DNA from: Deinococcus aetherius
GTDB lineage: Bacteria; Deinococcota; Deinococci; Deinococcales; Deinococcaceae
Length of the DNA: 64,000 bases
NCBI RefSeq assembly: GCF_025997855.1
Contig: NZ_AP026560.1
Coordinates: 1,452,001-1,516,000 of the forward strand
Direction: 5' to 3'
Numbering within the stretch: position 1 is the stretch's first letter; every line of letters starts with the position of its first letter. Below the pieces are notes generated by a model. It made no database searches. It saw nothing but the letters and a program-made list of their open reading frames with translations, and was not told the DNA's origin. The position numbers were made by a program, and so were the translations under genes. Shown here in pieces: positions 49,924-62,645 of this stretch.

Positions 49924-51036
49924 ATGACGAACCGCTCCCGATTCCTTCGGGCGTCCCTGCTGACGCTCGCGGCCCTCACGGGCACCGCCCCCGCCGCCGC
50001 GCCCGCCACCAGCGTCACCCTGATCTTCGACCCGGCGGGCCCGTGGGACAAGGCCGTCAACGAGTCGGCGGGGGGCGGGCTGGAGCGTGCCGTGCGCGAA
50101 CACGGGATGCCCTACGACACCGTCACCTCCGCCGATCAGAACGACATGCTGAGCCGGGCCCGCGCCGCCGCCCGCTCGGGCAGCACCCTGGTGATCGGGG
50201 TCGGTCGCGCGAGCGCCGGGGCCCTCAGCAAGGCCGCCGGTGAGTTCCCGAAGGTCCGCTTCGTGGGGGTGGACGCGTTGCCGGGCGGCGCGAACACCGT
50301 CGGCCTGCGCTTCCGCGAGCAGGAGGGCGGCTTCCTGGCCGGGTTCCTCGCCGCCAACGTGACGAGCACGCGGGTGCTGGGCGTGATCACCGGGGCGGAG
50401 GACGCCACCGCCCGCAAGTACCGCGCGGGCTTCGAGGCGGGCGTGACCCTCGCCTGCCCCGACTGCCGGGTCCTGCGCGCCAGCCTGCCCAGGGGGGGAA
50501 ACATGGTGGGCGCCGCCTCGCTCGCCCGGGGGCAGTACGCGCGAGGCGCCGACATCATCCTCGCGGCGGTGGGGGCGGGCAACCGGGGCGTGGTCACCGC
50601 CGCGACCGCCGTCCAGTGCCTGCGCGCGTCCAGGCTGCCCGCCGGGGTGCGCTTCCACGCCGACCCCTACCGGAACGTGCCCCGCAGCGACCCCTACCGG
50701 GCCGAGTGCCACGGCAACACCCGCCCCGTCTTCGCCATCGCCACCGAGAGCAGTCTCGACGCCCCCGGCGACACCGACGTGGACCGCAAGACCCTCAACC
50801 ACACCCTGACGAGCGTCCTCAAGCGGGCGGACAACGCCGTCTTCACCCTCGTGGACGAGGTCGCCAAGGGCAGGCCGTGGCGGGCCGGGGACCGCACCTT
50901 CGGGGTCGAGAACGGCGGCATCGAACTCAGCATGGGCGACTTCAACGCCGCTCTGGTTCCGCCCGCCCTCAGGGCCAAGCTGACGAAGGTCCAGCGGATG
51001 ATCGTGAACGGCGTGGTGAAGGTGCCCGTCCAGTAG
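49924..51036 (+). CDS. BMP-family binding protein (second paralogue)
   Basis: A 370-residue exported protein with a signal peptide (SRFLRASLLTLAALTGTAPAAA). The mature part resembles the BMP/PnrA protein at 39496-40596 in order of segments (VGVDALPGGANTVGLRFREQEGGFLAGFLAA; LNHTLTSVLKRADNAVFTLVDEVAKG), ending in KVPVQ against KVPTK in the paralogue. Several positions of the nucleoside pocket differ, so the ligand may differ. No permease is near. The start ATG at 49924 precedes the signal peptide. Confidence 0.8.
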   Translation: MTNRSRFLRASLLTLAALTGTAPAAAPATSVTLIFDPAGPWDKAVNESAGGGLERAVREHGMPYDTVTSADQNDMLSRARAAARSGSTLVIGVGRASAGALSKAAGEFPKVRFVGVDALPGGANTVGLRFREQEGGFLAGFLAANVTSTRVLGVITGAEDATARKYRAGFEAGVTLACPDCRVLRASLPRGGNMVGAASLARGQYARGADIILAAVGAGNRGVVTAATAVQCLRASRLPAGVRFHADPYRNVPRSDPYRAECHGNTRPVFAIATESSLDAPGDTDVDRKTLNHTLTSVLKRADNAVFTLVDEVAKGRPWRAGDRTFGVENGGIELSMGDFNAALVPPALRAKLTKVQRMIVNGVVKVPVQ

Positions 51037-51067
51037 TCCCCGCCTGAAACGTCCCGGCCCCCGCAGG

Positions 51068-51073
51068 TAGACT
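51068..51073 (+). promoter_or_regulatory. -10 box for ispG (leaderless)
   Basis: TAGACT six bases before the ispG ATG, with a possible -35 CTGAAA at 51044-51049, spacer 18 bases. Confidence 0.5.
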
Positions 51074-51079
51074 GGGGGC

Positions 51080-52306
<1,227 letters not shown>

Positions 52307-52603
52307 ATGGCGGAGGACCGGGCCGGAGTCTGGGTGTTCATGGGCTTGGGGGCCCAGCACCCCGCCGCCGTGTTCACGACGCGGGAACGGGCCGAAGCCT
52401 GGGTCGGTGAACATGGTCTGGCAGGCATACTGACGTGGTATCCGCTCGACCTCAGCGTGTACGACTGGGTGGTAGGCGAGGGCAAGTTCAAGCCCAAGCC
52501 CGAGCATGGGACGCCGAAGTTCCGGGCACGGTTCTCATCGGTGTACCAGCCGCATCACCACTATGAAAACGACGATCCCCTGCCCTTCGCGGAGGAAGGG
52601 TAA
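52307..52603 (+). CDS. Small conserved protein (possible DUF7710)
   Basis: A 98-residue soluble protein. VWVFMGLGAQHPAAVFTTRERAEAWVGEHGLAGILTWYPLDLSVYDWVVG reads like a group of small proteins of unknown function (I believe DUF7710), with the PLD-x-YDW segment most characteristic. The family function is unknown. It starts directly after ispG and probably shares its message. Start ATG at 52307. Confidence 0.6.
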   Translation: MAEDRAGVWVFMGLGAQHPAAVFTTRERAEAWVGEHGLAGILTWYPLDLSVYDWVVGEGKFKPKPEHGTPKFRARFSSVYQPHHHYENDDPLPFAEEG

Positions 52604-52616
52604 CGGCTCCTCTCCA

Positions 52617-52622
52617 TATAAT
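52617..52622 (+). promoter_or_regulatory. Consensus -10 box for the metallophosphoesterase (leaderless)
   Basis: TATAAT, a perfect -10, five bases before the ATG at 52628. No -35 is clear. Confidence 0.5.
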
Positions 52623-52627
52623 TCCCC

Positions 52628-53323
52628 ATGCGCCTTGCCCTGATCGCCGACGTTCACGCCAACGTGTTTGCGCTGGATGCCGTGCTGGAAGACATTGCCC
52701 GCCAGGACGTGGATGCCACGGTGAATCTCGGAGACGCCGTGTGGGGCAATGTCGATCCCGCAGGCACGGTGGAGCGGCTGATGGCCTTTCCCGGCGTGCG
52801 CGGTAACCACGACGAGGAACAGGACGTTGCGCACCCTGATTTACAGCTCTCCACCACACAGAGGGTTTTTCTGGCGGGCTTGCCCCTCACGCTGACCCTC
52901 GATGACGTGTTCTGTTGTCACGGGACGCCGACCAGCAATACCACCCACCTGATGCTGACCGTCACGCCGCAGGGGACGAGACCCGCCACCATCCCTGAGA
53001 TTCAGGCGCGGCTCGGGAACATCCGTGTGGCTGTGGTTGCCTGCGCGCACACCCACCTGCCCCGCATGGTGCAGCTTCCCGATGGGCCGCTCGTCGTCAA
53101 TCCCGGGAGCGTCGGGCTCCCCGCCTACGACGCTGCCCCTGATCCCTACGTCGTGGAAAATTTCAGCCCGCACGCGCGCTACGCCACGCTCACACAGACG
53201 CGCGCGGGCTGGGAGGTTCGCTTCCACGCCGTCCCCTACGACCATGAACGGGCGGCGCGGGAAACCGAAAGGAAGGGCCGCCCCGACCGCGCCCACTGGC
53301 TCCGCACCGGGCTGGCACAATAA
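52628..53323 (+). CDS. Metallophosphoesterase (YfcE/MJ0936-like)
   Basis: A 231-residue calcineurin-like phosphoesterase. The metal site is visible in LIADVHANVFAL, NLGDAVWGNVDPAGT, GVRGNHDEEQ, CCHGTPTSNTT and CAHTHLPR, and VVNPGSVG closes the core. Members hydrolyse small phosphodiesters or nucleotides. Start ATG at 52628, with a perfect TATAAT just upstream. The stop precedes the DUF4259 gene by four bases. Confidence 0.88.
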   Translation: MRLALIADVHANVFALDAVLEDIARQDVDATVNLGDAVWGNVDPAGTVERLMAFPGVRGNHDEEQDVAHPDLQLSTTQRVFLAGLPLTLTLDDVFCCHGTPTSNTTHLMLTVTPQGTRPATIPEIQARLGNIRVAVVACAHTHLPRMVQLPDGPLVVNPGSVGLPAYDAAPDPYVVENFSPHARYATLTQTRAGWEVRFHAVPYDHERAARETERKGRPDRAHWLRTGLAQ

Positions 53324-53327
53324 CCGC

Positions 53328-53729
53328 ATGAACGTCTGGGGCATCGGCAGTTTCGAGAACGAGGTGGGTGCGGCCTTCGCGGAGGAAGTGGTGCAGGACG
53401 GCGCCGTCGCCCTCGCCGAGGCGTTCGACGTGGCGCTCGACCCCGACACCGACTTTCTCGCCGCCGAGGAGGGCCATCGCGCCCTCGCCGCCGCCGAGGT
53501 GCTGGTCGCCGGGCTGACGGGTGACACCGGGCAGATCACGGACGCGGGGCTGCGCGCGTGGCTCGCGGGCGCCCACCCCGCCGACCTCGAACCCCTGCGC
53601 GACGTGGGCCGCGCCGCCGTGGAGCGAGTGATCGGCGAAGGCAGTGAACTCCCCGACCTCTGGGAGGACGAGGAGGACGCGTGGGCGTGGCGTGCGGATG
53701 TGGTGCGTTTGCTGGCGGCGCTGGAGTAG
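53328..53729 (+). CDS. DUF4259-family protein
   Basis: A 133-residue acidic protein of the DUF4259 group, with the typical start MNVWGIGSFENEVGAAFAEEVVQDG and the conserved WEDEEDAWAWRADVVRLL near the end. The function is unknown; such proteins are common in toxin-immunity clusters, which is not otherwise indicated here. The ATG at 53328 follows the phosphoesterase stop. It is the last gene before the CRISPR leader. Confidence 0.8.
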   Translation: MNVWGIGSFENEVGAAFAEEVVQDGAVALAEAFDVALDPDTDFLAAEEGHRALAAAEVLVAGLTGDTGQITDAGLRAWLAGAHPADLEPLRDVGRAAVERVIGEGSELPDLWEDEEDAWAWRADVVRLLAALE

Positions 53730-53915
53730 GGGAAAATCTACGCGAACCCCTGGTGCCCACCCGAAACAGGGGACGTTCGCGCAAGCCTTAAAGGCTGATC
53801 CGGGCCCAGCGCGTGCCACCGGCTGCCGTCCTGCTGGCCCAAGTTGGACGGCAGGCGCCGGGTTCGCGCAGAATACAAAGCGGAACGCGTGCTGGTCAGG
53901 TTCCAGCGCGCGACC
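53730..53915 (+). promoter_or_regulatory. Probable CRISPR leader
   Basis: The 186 bases between DUF4259 and the first repeat carry no gene. They begin with an A-rich stretch (GGGAAAATCTACG) and sit on the side opposite the degenerate terminal repeat, so they are the expected leader side. No promoter was clearly identified. Confidence 0.5.
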
Positions 53916-56443
53916 GTTGCAGCCTGCCTTTGGGTGGGCTGAGGATTGAAACACCCGGGCTCAGTCGGCCGAACTGGAGGCGCCGGCGTTGCAGCCTGCC
54001 TTTGGGTGGGCTGAGGATTGAAACACCGGCCCGTCCGCGGGGGCCGAGTCCCCGAACATGTTGCAGCCTGCCTTTGGGTGGGCTGAGGATTGAAACTATC
54101 AGGACAACGCGCGCGCCGGCGTGTGGATCAAGTTGCAGCCTGCCTTTGGGTGGGCTGAGGATTGAAACCCGGTGCCGGGGTTGTCCAGCATGGTGATCGT
54201 GGTTGCAGCCTGCCTTTGGGTGGGCTGAGGATTGAAACACGGTGCTGGTCATGGTGTGGTCCTCCTGAACGGGGTTGCAGCCTGCCTTTGGGTGGGCTGA
54301 GGATTGAAACTGCCACCCCGGGGGGGAGGTTTACCTCCCCGTCTAGTTGCAGCCTGCCTTTGGGTGGGCTGAGGATTGAAACACGAAGGTCGCCGAGTAC
54401 GAGAGCATGGACGTGTTGCAGCCTGCCTTTGGGTGGGCTGAGGATTGAAACCCAGCTCGCGCGCCCTCCTCGCGCGCTCCTCGGTTGCAGCCTGCCTTTG
54501 GGTGGGCTGAGGATTGAAACCCGGACGACCTGGACGCCAACGTGCCCGGGATGGTTGCAGCCTGCCTTTGGGTGGGCTGAGGATTGAAACCTCCCGGAGG
54601 AGGGGCAATCACTCATCATCACGACGTTGCAGCCTGCCTTTGGGTGGGCTGAGGATTGAAACCTGGGGAAAACGGGGGGGGCGGCAAACGACCCGGGGTT
54701 GCAGCCTGCCTTTGGGTGGGCTGAGGATTGAAACGGGCTGGAGGCGTGGACCCATTACGCGGGCCACGAGTTGCAGCCTGCCTTTGGGTGGGCTGAGGAT
54801 TGAAACTCGTACTGCCCGCGCGCCTCGTCCCGCTCGGTGGGTTGCAGCCTGCCTTTGGGTGGGCTGAGGATTGAAACGTGCCCATCGAGGACACGCCCGC
54901 CGGGCAGGCCGTCGTTGCAGCCTGCCTTTGGGTGGGCTGAGGATTGAAACGCCAACCTGCGGGCAAAGCTCTACTGGCACCTGCGTTGCAGCCTGCCTTT
55001 GGGTGGGCTGAGGATTGAAACCGGGGAGCCCTCAATGGGAGCCCACATCAGTCCCGTTGCAGCCTGCCTTTGGGTGGGCTGAGGATTGAAACTGCCATAC
55101 CGACAGAGTCGCCCTTCGTGTGACACCGTTGCAGCCTGCCTTTGGGTGGGCTGAGGATTGAAACCCTCCTATGCCTGCTTACGGGTCTGGTAGATGAGGT
55201 TGCAGCCTGCCTTTGGGTGGGCTGAGGATTGAAACGAGCCGAGGTGCGCGAGGTGCCCGCGCAGGGGAGCGTTGCAGCCTGCCTTTGGGTGGGCTGAGGA
55301 TTGAAACTTCGCCGTGCCGAATGGCGGCCTGCGCTCAAAGGGTTGCAGCCTGCCTTTGGGTGGGCTGAGGATTGAAACGGCGAGTCGCGCCGCGAGGGCG
55401 ATGTAAACCGTGTTGCAGCCTGCCTTTGGGTGGGCTGAGGATTGAAACCTATCCGGCAGGACACCCGGGGCCACTGGCACCTGTTGCAGCCTGCCTTTGG
55501 GTGGGCTGAGGATTGAAACCGCGACCACGCCGAGACCGTCCGCTTGATCGGGGGGTTGCAGCCTGCCTTTGGGTGGGCTGAGGATTGAAACCTGCTCACC
55601 GCCCGCGATAACGCCGAGGCCCTGTACGTTGCAGCCTGCCTTTGGGTGGGCTGAGGATTGAAACCACTCCGGCCAGCCCGCTCTACCTGCTGCCGGTTGC
55701 AGCCTGCCTTTGGGTGGGCTGAGGATTGAAACCGCCGGAGACGTGAACGGAGAGAGCAGCGCCCCGTTGCAGCCTGCCTTTGGGTGGGCTGAGGATTGAA
55801 ACCCCTCGACGTTGCTTGCCAGGGTGTCCGGGTTCCCGGTTGCAGCCTGCCTTTGGGTGGGCTGAGGATTGAAACGCCTTCCCCAGAATCTGGTCGTGGT
55901 AGACGGGTTGCAGCCTGCCTTTGGGTGGGCTGAGGATTGAAACGTCGTGAAGTCGGCCCGCTCCCCCATCTGCTTGAGGTTGCAGCCTGCCTTTGGGTGG
56001 GCTGAGGATTGAAACGACTTGTTAGCAGTCGCACGGTATCTGCATTTCAAGTTGCAGCCTGCCTTTGGGTGGGCTGAGGATTGAAACAACGAAGTCCAGC
56101 CCACCCGCCGCGCTCGCTTCAGTTGCAGCCTGCCTTTGGGTGGGCTGAGGATTGAAACGTGCCTGCGGTGTGAGGTCTGCGCGTCCATCTAGTTGCAGCC
56201 TGCCTTTGGGTGGGCTGAGGATTGAAACAGCAATACGGCGTCACGCTCCCTCCCGTCCCGGAGGTTGCAGCCTGCCTTTGGGTGGGCTGAGGATTGAAAC
56301 TTGCCGTCCTCGGTCGTCTCGGGGAGCGGCTGACGTTGCAGCCTGCCTTTGGGTGGGCTGAGGATTGAAACCAGGGCCCGGTGCGCGGCTCCCTGCCCCT
56401 GCGGTTGTTGCAGCCTGCCTTTGGGTGGGCTGAGGATTGAAAC
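53916..56443 (+). CRISPR. CRISPR array, first segment (36 repeats)
   Basis: Thirty-six identical 37-base repeats beginning GTTGCAGCC and ending GAGGATTGAAAC, with mostly 32-36-base unique spacers. The ATTGAAAC end gives the usual 5' handle of crRNAs in types I-B and III. In RNA the repeat folds into CAGCC/GGCTG plus inner G-U pairs with a four-base TTTG loop. First repeat 53916-53952, second 53988-54024, last in this segment 56407-56443. A 35-base spacer follows and is interrupted at its last two bases by an IS630-type element. No cas gene is in this window. Confidence 0.97.
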
Positions 56444-56504
56444 TACCTCGTCCTGAACGGCAGCTACGCCGAGACCTAGTGGATAACCACAGACATAGCT
56501 AGGC

Positions 56505-57188
56505 CTAATTTTGGGACGGATATTGGCGGCTTAATTTCACTCGTGCCTTGTCTGTATTGAATTGCCAGCTCACCTTAACTGACCGAGCATTTCGATCCGC
56601 TTCCCAGGCTTTGACTTCATTGTTGAGTTCCTCAAAGGTTGCCAATCGTCGTCTCAAGCACTGTCGCTCCAAAACTGACCATTCCATTTCCGCCATGTTC
56701 AACCAGGAAGCGTGCTTCGGCGTGTAGACCCATTCAAACCGCCTCTTCAAGGCGTTTGCTTCGTCGGGCGGGAGGTGCTGGTACAACGAGGACGGCGTGT
56801 GCGTGGACAGTTGGTCCAGCACCAGGCGAATTGTCTTCGCCTCGGGGTAGCGCAAGTGGAGAGCCTGCATTTGTGCCACGAACTCCTCGCTGCTGCGACG
56901 TTCGGTCACGGTGACTGTCCGCTGCCCGGTCAAGGGTTCAAAAGCAATGAAGAGATTGGCCGTTCCACAACGCCTGTACTCGTAGTCCACCCGTGCCGGG
57001 TGTCCCGGCACGGGTGGAAGCGGTTCAGTGATGTGCGCCAACAATTGATAGGACTTCTCGTCGAAGCAGACCACGGGGTACAGTGGATCATACGGCTCAG
57101 CGTACGTGTCCAGCACCTCTTCCATGCGCCAGACGAAATCAGCGCCGACTTTGGCGATGCACCAACTCTGGACTTGCCAGGGCTTCAA
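56505..57188 (-). CDS. IS630 transposase, C-terminal (catalytic) frame
   Basis: A 227-residue frame with the DDE catalytic core: VVCFDEKSYQ (first Asp), RLVLDQLSTHTP (second Asp) and a final glutamate in NMAEMEWSVLER. It overlaps the N-terminal frame by four bases in the -1 frame. Joining the two through the A-run (7 A) yields KKNDLKPWQVQSWC, as in intact IS630 transposases. Probably made by programmed -1 frameshifting. Confidence 0.85.
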   Translation of the reverse strand: MKPWQVQSWCIAKVGADFVWRMEEVLDTYAEPYDPLYPVVCFDEKSYQLLAHITEPLPPVPGHPARVDYEYRRCGTANLFIAFEPLTGQRTVTVTERRSSEEFVAQMQALHLRYPEAKTIRLVLDQLSTHTPSSLYQHLPPDEANALKRRFEWVYTPKHASWLNMAEMEWSVLERQCLRRRLATFEELNNEVKAWEADRNARSVKVSWQFNTDKARVKLSRQYPSQN

Positions 57189-57619
57189 GTCGTTTTTTTC
57201 AGTGTTCGCCGGATCGTCTCATCACTGATGCTTTCCACTACGCCCAGCGTCACCAAACGATCTGCAAGGAGTTGCATGGTCCACTTGGCTTGCCCATCTG
57301 GACCTCCTGAACAGGCTTCTGCAATCAGGATTGCTGTCTCCTTAGGACCCAGTTTTGACGGCGGTTTCGGACGAGCCTTCTCGTACAAGGCGGCTTGCAG
57401 CCCACCTTGGGTGTATTTCTTCCGAATGCTGGCGACCGTCAAATGACTGATGTCCAGCCGCTCGGCCACGTCATCATCCTTCAACTGTTGGTCAGCCAGA
57501 AGCAAGAGACGTGCGCGGGTCATGACCCGCGCACTGATCACGCCCTTTCGCGTCATGTCGGTAAGTTGACGACGCTCCTCATCGCTGAGCGTCACGACAA
57601 ACTGCTTCCGCCGTCCCAT
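57185..57619 (-). CDS. IS630 transposase, N-terminal (DNA-binding) frame
   Basis: A 144-residue frame with tandem helix-turn-helix motifs (RARLLLLADQQLKDDDVAERLDISHLTVASIRKKY and the ISDETIRRTL second domain) that bind the IS ends. It stops just after a run of seven A's where the C-terminal frame continues in -1. Product may act as part of a fusion or as a regulator of transposition. Confidence 0.8.
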   Translation of the reverse strand: MGRRKQFVVTLSDEERRQLTDMTRKGVISARVMTRARLLLLADQQLKDDDVAERLDISHLTVASIRKKYTQGGLQAALYEKARPKPPSKLGPKETAILIAEACSGGPDGQAKWTMQLLADRLVTLGVVESISDETIRRTLKKTT

Positions 57620-57660
57620 ACCCTCATCTTAGACCTTCTCTTGTCCGTGGTCGACCACTA

Positions 57661-58023
57661 GTTGCAGCCTGCCTTTGGGTGGGCTGAGGATTGAAACCGT
57701 ACCGTGACCGCCGCGCATGAGGCGCACGGACTGGTTGCAGCCTGCCTTTGGGTGGGCTGAGGATTGAAACGTGGGGGGCACGTACAGGCCGGGCTCAGCC
57801 TGGAGTTGCAGCCTGCCTTTGGGTGGGCTGAGGATTGAAACGATGAGCGACCTCCTCGCTGCCCTCAAGGACGCCGTTGCAGCCTGCCTTTGGGTGGGCT
57901 GAGGATTGAAACCATGATAAAGCCCATGTCCTGCAATGAGCGCCCGCGTTGCAGCCTGCCTTTGGGTGGGCTGAGGATTGAAACGCGGCCCAGGTGCGCG
58001 CGGCGGCCGACGATCCCGTTGCA
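57661..58023 (+). CRISPR. CRISPR array, second segment (5 repeats and a split repeat)
   Basis: Five complete repeats at 57661, 57734, 57805, 57876 and 57948, identical to the first segment, then spacer 57985-58017 and the first six bases (GTTGCA) of a sixth repeat at 58018-58023 where an IS4-type element is inserted. The segment continues the same array after the IS630-type element. Confidence 0.95.
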
Positions 58024-59174
<1,151 letters not shown>

Positions 59175-59175
<1 letters not shown>

Positions 59176-59497
59176 TTGCAGCCTGCCTTTGGGTGGGCTG
59201 AGGATTGAAACCCGGCGGGGTCAGGCTGCATGACCGCAATGCCGCTGTTGCAGCCTGCCTTTGGGTGGGCTGAGGATTGAAACTGGGGAAGTAGATCAGG
59301 GCTCCGTACACCTGAGTTGCAGCCTGCCTTTGGGTGGGCTGAGGATTGAAACCCCTCGGAGATGGGCACCATGCTCAGCGACCGCAGTTGCAGCCTGCCT
59401 TTGGGTGGGCTGAGGATTGAAATCACACCCGCCCCCTACACGAAGGAGCAGAGATGACCGCGTTGCAGCCTGCCTTCCGGTGGGCGAGGAATAAAAG
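59175..59497 (+). CRISPR. CRISPR array, third segment with degenerate end
   Basis: Repeats at 59175 (restored from the IS-split one), 59247, 59316 and 59387; the last one has T for the final C. A degenerate copy at 59462-59497 (GTTGCAGCCTGCC, then several changes and ATAAAAG instead of TTGAAAC) ends the array four bases before the next gene. Degeneration at this side marks it as the old, leader-distal end. Confidence 0.9.
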
Positions 59498-59500
59498 CCC

Positions 59501-60352
<852 letters not shown>

Positions 60353-60383
60353 GCTCGGGAGCGTAACAGAGTCGGTGGGGCCC

Positions 60384-61121
60384 TCACGGCTGCGTCAGGA
60401 AGTCACCGACGGCCTGGACGATCTGCGCTTCCGTCGTCGCGCGTTCCACGGTGGGCAGACCGTCGCCCCGCTGCGGGCCGTACCGCCCGAAGAAGGCGTG
60501 GACGGCGCCGGGCAGGACGGTGAGCTGGGTGCCCGGCGGCAGGCGCTCCAGCCCGCCCCGCACCTCCCCGGGGCTCGCCACGCCGTCCCGCTCCGCGAGG
60601 AGGGAGAGAACCCGCAGGCGCGAGTCGCGCAGGCTGACGTTGTTCGGGGGGTAGGCCCCCATCAGGATCAGGCCCGAGAGCTGGTCCCCGTGCCGCGCCG
60701 CGTACCCCGCCGCCATCGCCCCGCCGAGGGAGTGCCCAGCGAGAAAGACCCGCTTACCGGCCCCGAAGCGGCCGATCAGGGCGTCCGCCCGGTTCACGCT
60801 CAGCACCGCGAGGTCGAGCGGAAAGACGGGGATGACCGTCCGCACCCCCCGCCCGGCGAGCGCCCTGCCTATCCACTCGTACGCCTGCGGCCGCACGAGG
60901 CCCCCGGGGTAGAGGATCAGCAGCGTGTCGGCTTCGGTGCCCACGGGCGCAATGTCGATGAACGGCTGGGGTTCACGCTCCAGCCTGGCCATCGCCCGCG
61001 CCCCCGGGTACGCGGCGTCCTGCCCGACCACGAGGGGAGGGCGAACGACGAACCGCCCCGCCGTGGCGGCCAGGAAGCCCAGGAGCAGGAGGAGCAGCCC
61101 GGTGAGCAGGAGGCGAGTCAT
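60384..61121 (-). CDS. Exported or membrane-anchored alpha/beta hydrolase
   Basis: A 245-residue protein with an N-terminal hydrophobic segment (LLLTGLLLLLLGFLAATAGRFVV) as anchor or signal, then an alpha/beta-hydrolase fold: LLILYPGGLV oxyanion region, GHSLGGAMAAGYAARHGD nucleophile elbow, and PGAVHAFFGRYGP with the catalytic histidine. Substrate unknown; resembles small cell-surface esterases. The ATG at 61119-61121 is preferred to an upstream frame. It precedes the M55 gene by 31 bases on the same strand. Confidence 0.82.
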   Translation of the reverse strand: MTRLLLTGLLLLLLGFLAATAGRFVVRPPLVVGQDAAYPGARAMARLEREPQPFIDIAPVGTEADTLLILYPGGLVRPQAYEWIGRALAGRGVRTVIPVFPLDLAVLSVNRADALIGRFGAGKRVFLAGHSLGGAMAAGYAARHGDQLSGLILMGAYPPNNVSLRDSRLRVLSLLAERDGVASPGEVRGGLERLPPGTQLTVLPGAVHAFFGRYGPQRGDGLPTVERATTEAQIVQAVGDFLTQP

Positions 61122-61188
61122 GACGCCAGCGTAGGAGAAGCACAAGGGCGCCGCCCCATGTGGAAGCGGCGCCCTGCGAGGGGGAGGT

Positions 61189-62133
61189 TCAGACGCGGGT
61201 GTCGTCCACCGGCAGCGTGGCGATGGCGCGGTGGGTGGCGGCGCTCCGGGCCCCCAGCACCGAGAGCAGCAGGGTCAGGCCCGCGCTGAGCAGCCAGGCC
61301 AAGCCGGTGTTGCGGGCGGCGACGCGCGCGTTTTGCTCGACCGTGTTGGCGACCTGCTGGGCCTGCGTCTGGAGCCGGTTGATCTGGTTGGTCACGGCCG
61401 TGCGGACTTCCTGCGCCTGGGCGTTGCTCAGCCCCTGGCGCTGCAGGCGGGTCACGAACTGCGGGCCGGTCAGCGCGTTCTGGATCGCGTTCACGCGGGC
61501 GGTGGCGAAGTCGGTGATGTTCGCCGGGTTCACGTTGCCCAGGTCGTACTGGGCGCGGCGGAAGATGCCCGTGACCACGTTGGCGGCGGCGTTCACCTGC
61601 GTCTGGTTCAGGCTGGGGCTGTTCTCGGCGATCAAGTTCACCACGTCCTGCTCATCCACACCGCTGAGCAGATTCTGGAGACCGTTCTGGACACCCCCGC
61701 TCTGGGCCGCGTTGCCCGCCGCGTTCGTCACCGTGCCCGCCACGTTGCCGAGCAGGTTGGTGGCCGAACCCAGCAGGCTGCTCAGCGCGTTGTAGGTCAG
61801 CAGGGTGGTGAGGAGGACGAGCAGGCCGCCGGTGACGAGGCCAGTGAGGCTGGCGTCGTCGTGGGTCATGGCCGCGATGCCGTCGTTGTTGCGGGTGGCG
61901 GGGGCGCTGGCGCGCACGGCGGTGCGGCCCGCCGCCCAAGCACCGATCAGCGCGGCGAGCGCGGTCCAGATCGCGGCCTGAATGCCCGTGCCCGTCAGGG
62001 TGATGCCGGTCAGCGCGGTGATGACCAGGCCGAGGGCGAGGATGGTCAGGGTGGTGACCAGGCCCAGCACCAGCCCGGCGAAGACGCCGCGCCAGCTCAG
62101 GCGGTGGGAGTTGCGGTCTGTGTTCAAGGTCAT
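61189..62133 (-). CDS. Membrane protein with long soluble loop
   Basis: A 314-residue protein. Hydrophobic segments lie at about residues 17-37, 47-62, 92-115 and near the C-terminus ([18 protein letters not shown]); between them is a ~170-residue Asn/Gln/Ala-rich loop with helical repeats ([41 protein letters not shown]). No family was recognised. The start ATG has a GAGGAG ribosome site. Its role is unknown. Confidence 0.65.
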   Translation of the reverse strand: MTLNTDRNSHRLSWRGVFAGLVLGLVTTLTILALGLVITALTGITLTGTGIQAAIWTALAALIGAWAAGRTAVRASAPATRNNDGIAAMTHDDASLTGLVTGGLLVLLTTLLTYNALSSLLGSATNLLGNVAGTVTNAAGNAAQSGGVQNGLQNLLSGVDEQDVVNLIAENSPSLNQTQVNAAANVVTGIFRRAQYDLGNVNPANITDFATARVNAIQNALTGPQFVTRLQRQGLSNAQAQEVRTAVTNQINRLQTQAQQVANTVEQNARVAARNTGLAWLLSAGLTLLLSVLGARSAATHRAIATLPVDDTRV

Positions 62134-62353
62134 AGTTTTCTCCTCGTGACGTGCCCCAGGTAGGGGCAAGGCAGTTCGGCACCTACCCTAAACGTCCCGC
62201 CTGCCTTTCGCTCGGCGATGTTGCTTAATTCACACCTCACCGAGGCCGCCGCCGGAAGTCGCGTGCCCGCACCTCAACGCGTCCTCCACCCGGATTGGGG
62301 CGTGGGGCGACCTCTCATGCGCGTCCCGTTCCCTGGGGTGGGAGGAGAGCCAC

Positions 62354-62645
62354 ATGACCAACGGACGGCAGCAACCCCGGACCACCCCGCTCCCCGAGCC
62401 CAAGGCTGCCTCGCCGTCGTGACCGGCTCGGACTCGGGCATCGGGCAGGGCATCGCCACCGAGTTCGCCCGCGAGGGAGCAGCGTTGTCATCGCCTCCCA
62501 CACCGACGCCGAGGGTGCCGCGTCACGGTGATCCGGCTCGACGTGCGCGACCCCCAGGACGTGTCCCGCGCCTTCGAACAGGTGGAGCGGGAACTCGGAG
62601 TGCCTGACATCCTCGTGAATAACGCGGGCATCAGCGGCGAGGTGG
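62354..62645 (+). pseudogene. Decayed SDR (glucose dehydrogenase-like)
   Basis: The start MTNGRQQ and an SDR cofactor loop VVTGSDSGIGQGIATEFAREGA are visible, but base losses near 62403 and 62483 and a deletion before 62526 break the frame. Later pieces ([33 protein letters not shown]) belong to the same fold in another frame, then the gene is cut short. It is not translatable as a whole protein. Confidence 0.8.

Larger units (their letters stand above)
56479..57658 (-). mobile_element. IS630-type insertion sequence in a CRISPR spacer
   Basis: A 1180-base element flanked by the dinucleotide TA at 56477-56478 and 57659-57660, the IS630/Tc1 target duplication. Its ends are partial inverted repeats (GTGGATAACCACAGACA at the left; the inverse of the right end is GTGGTCGACCACGGACA). 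Removing it and one TA restores a 35-base spacer that joins directly to the next repeat. The transposase lies on the minus strand in two overlapping frames. Confidence 0.92.

Noticed and set aside
54128..56188. Repetitive proteins read from the array (repeats of a [15 protein letters not shown] unit)
   Set aside because: They are translations of the CRISPR repeat, not genes.
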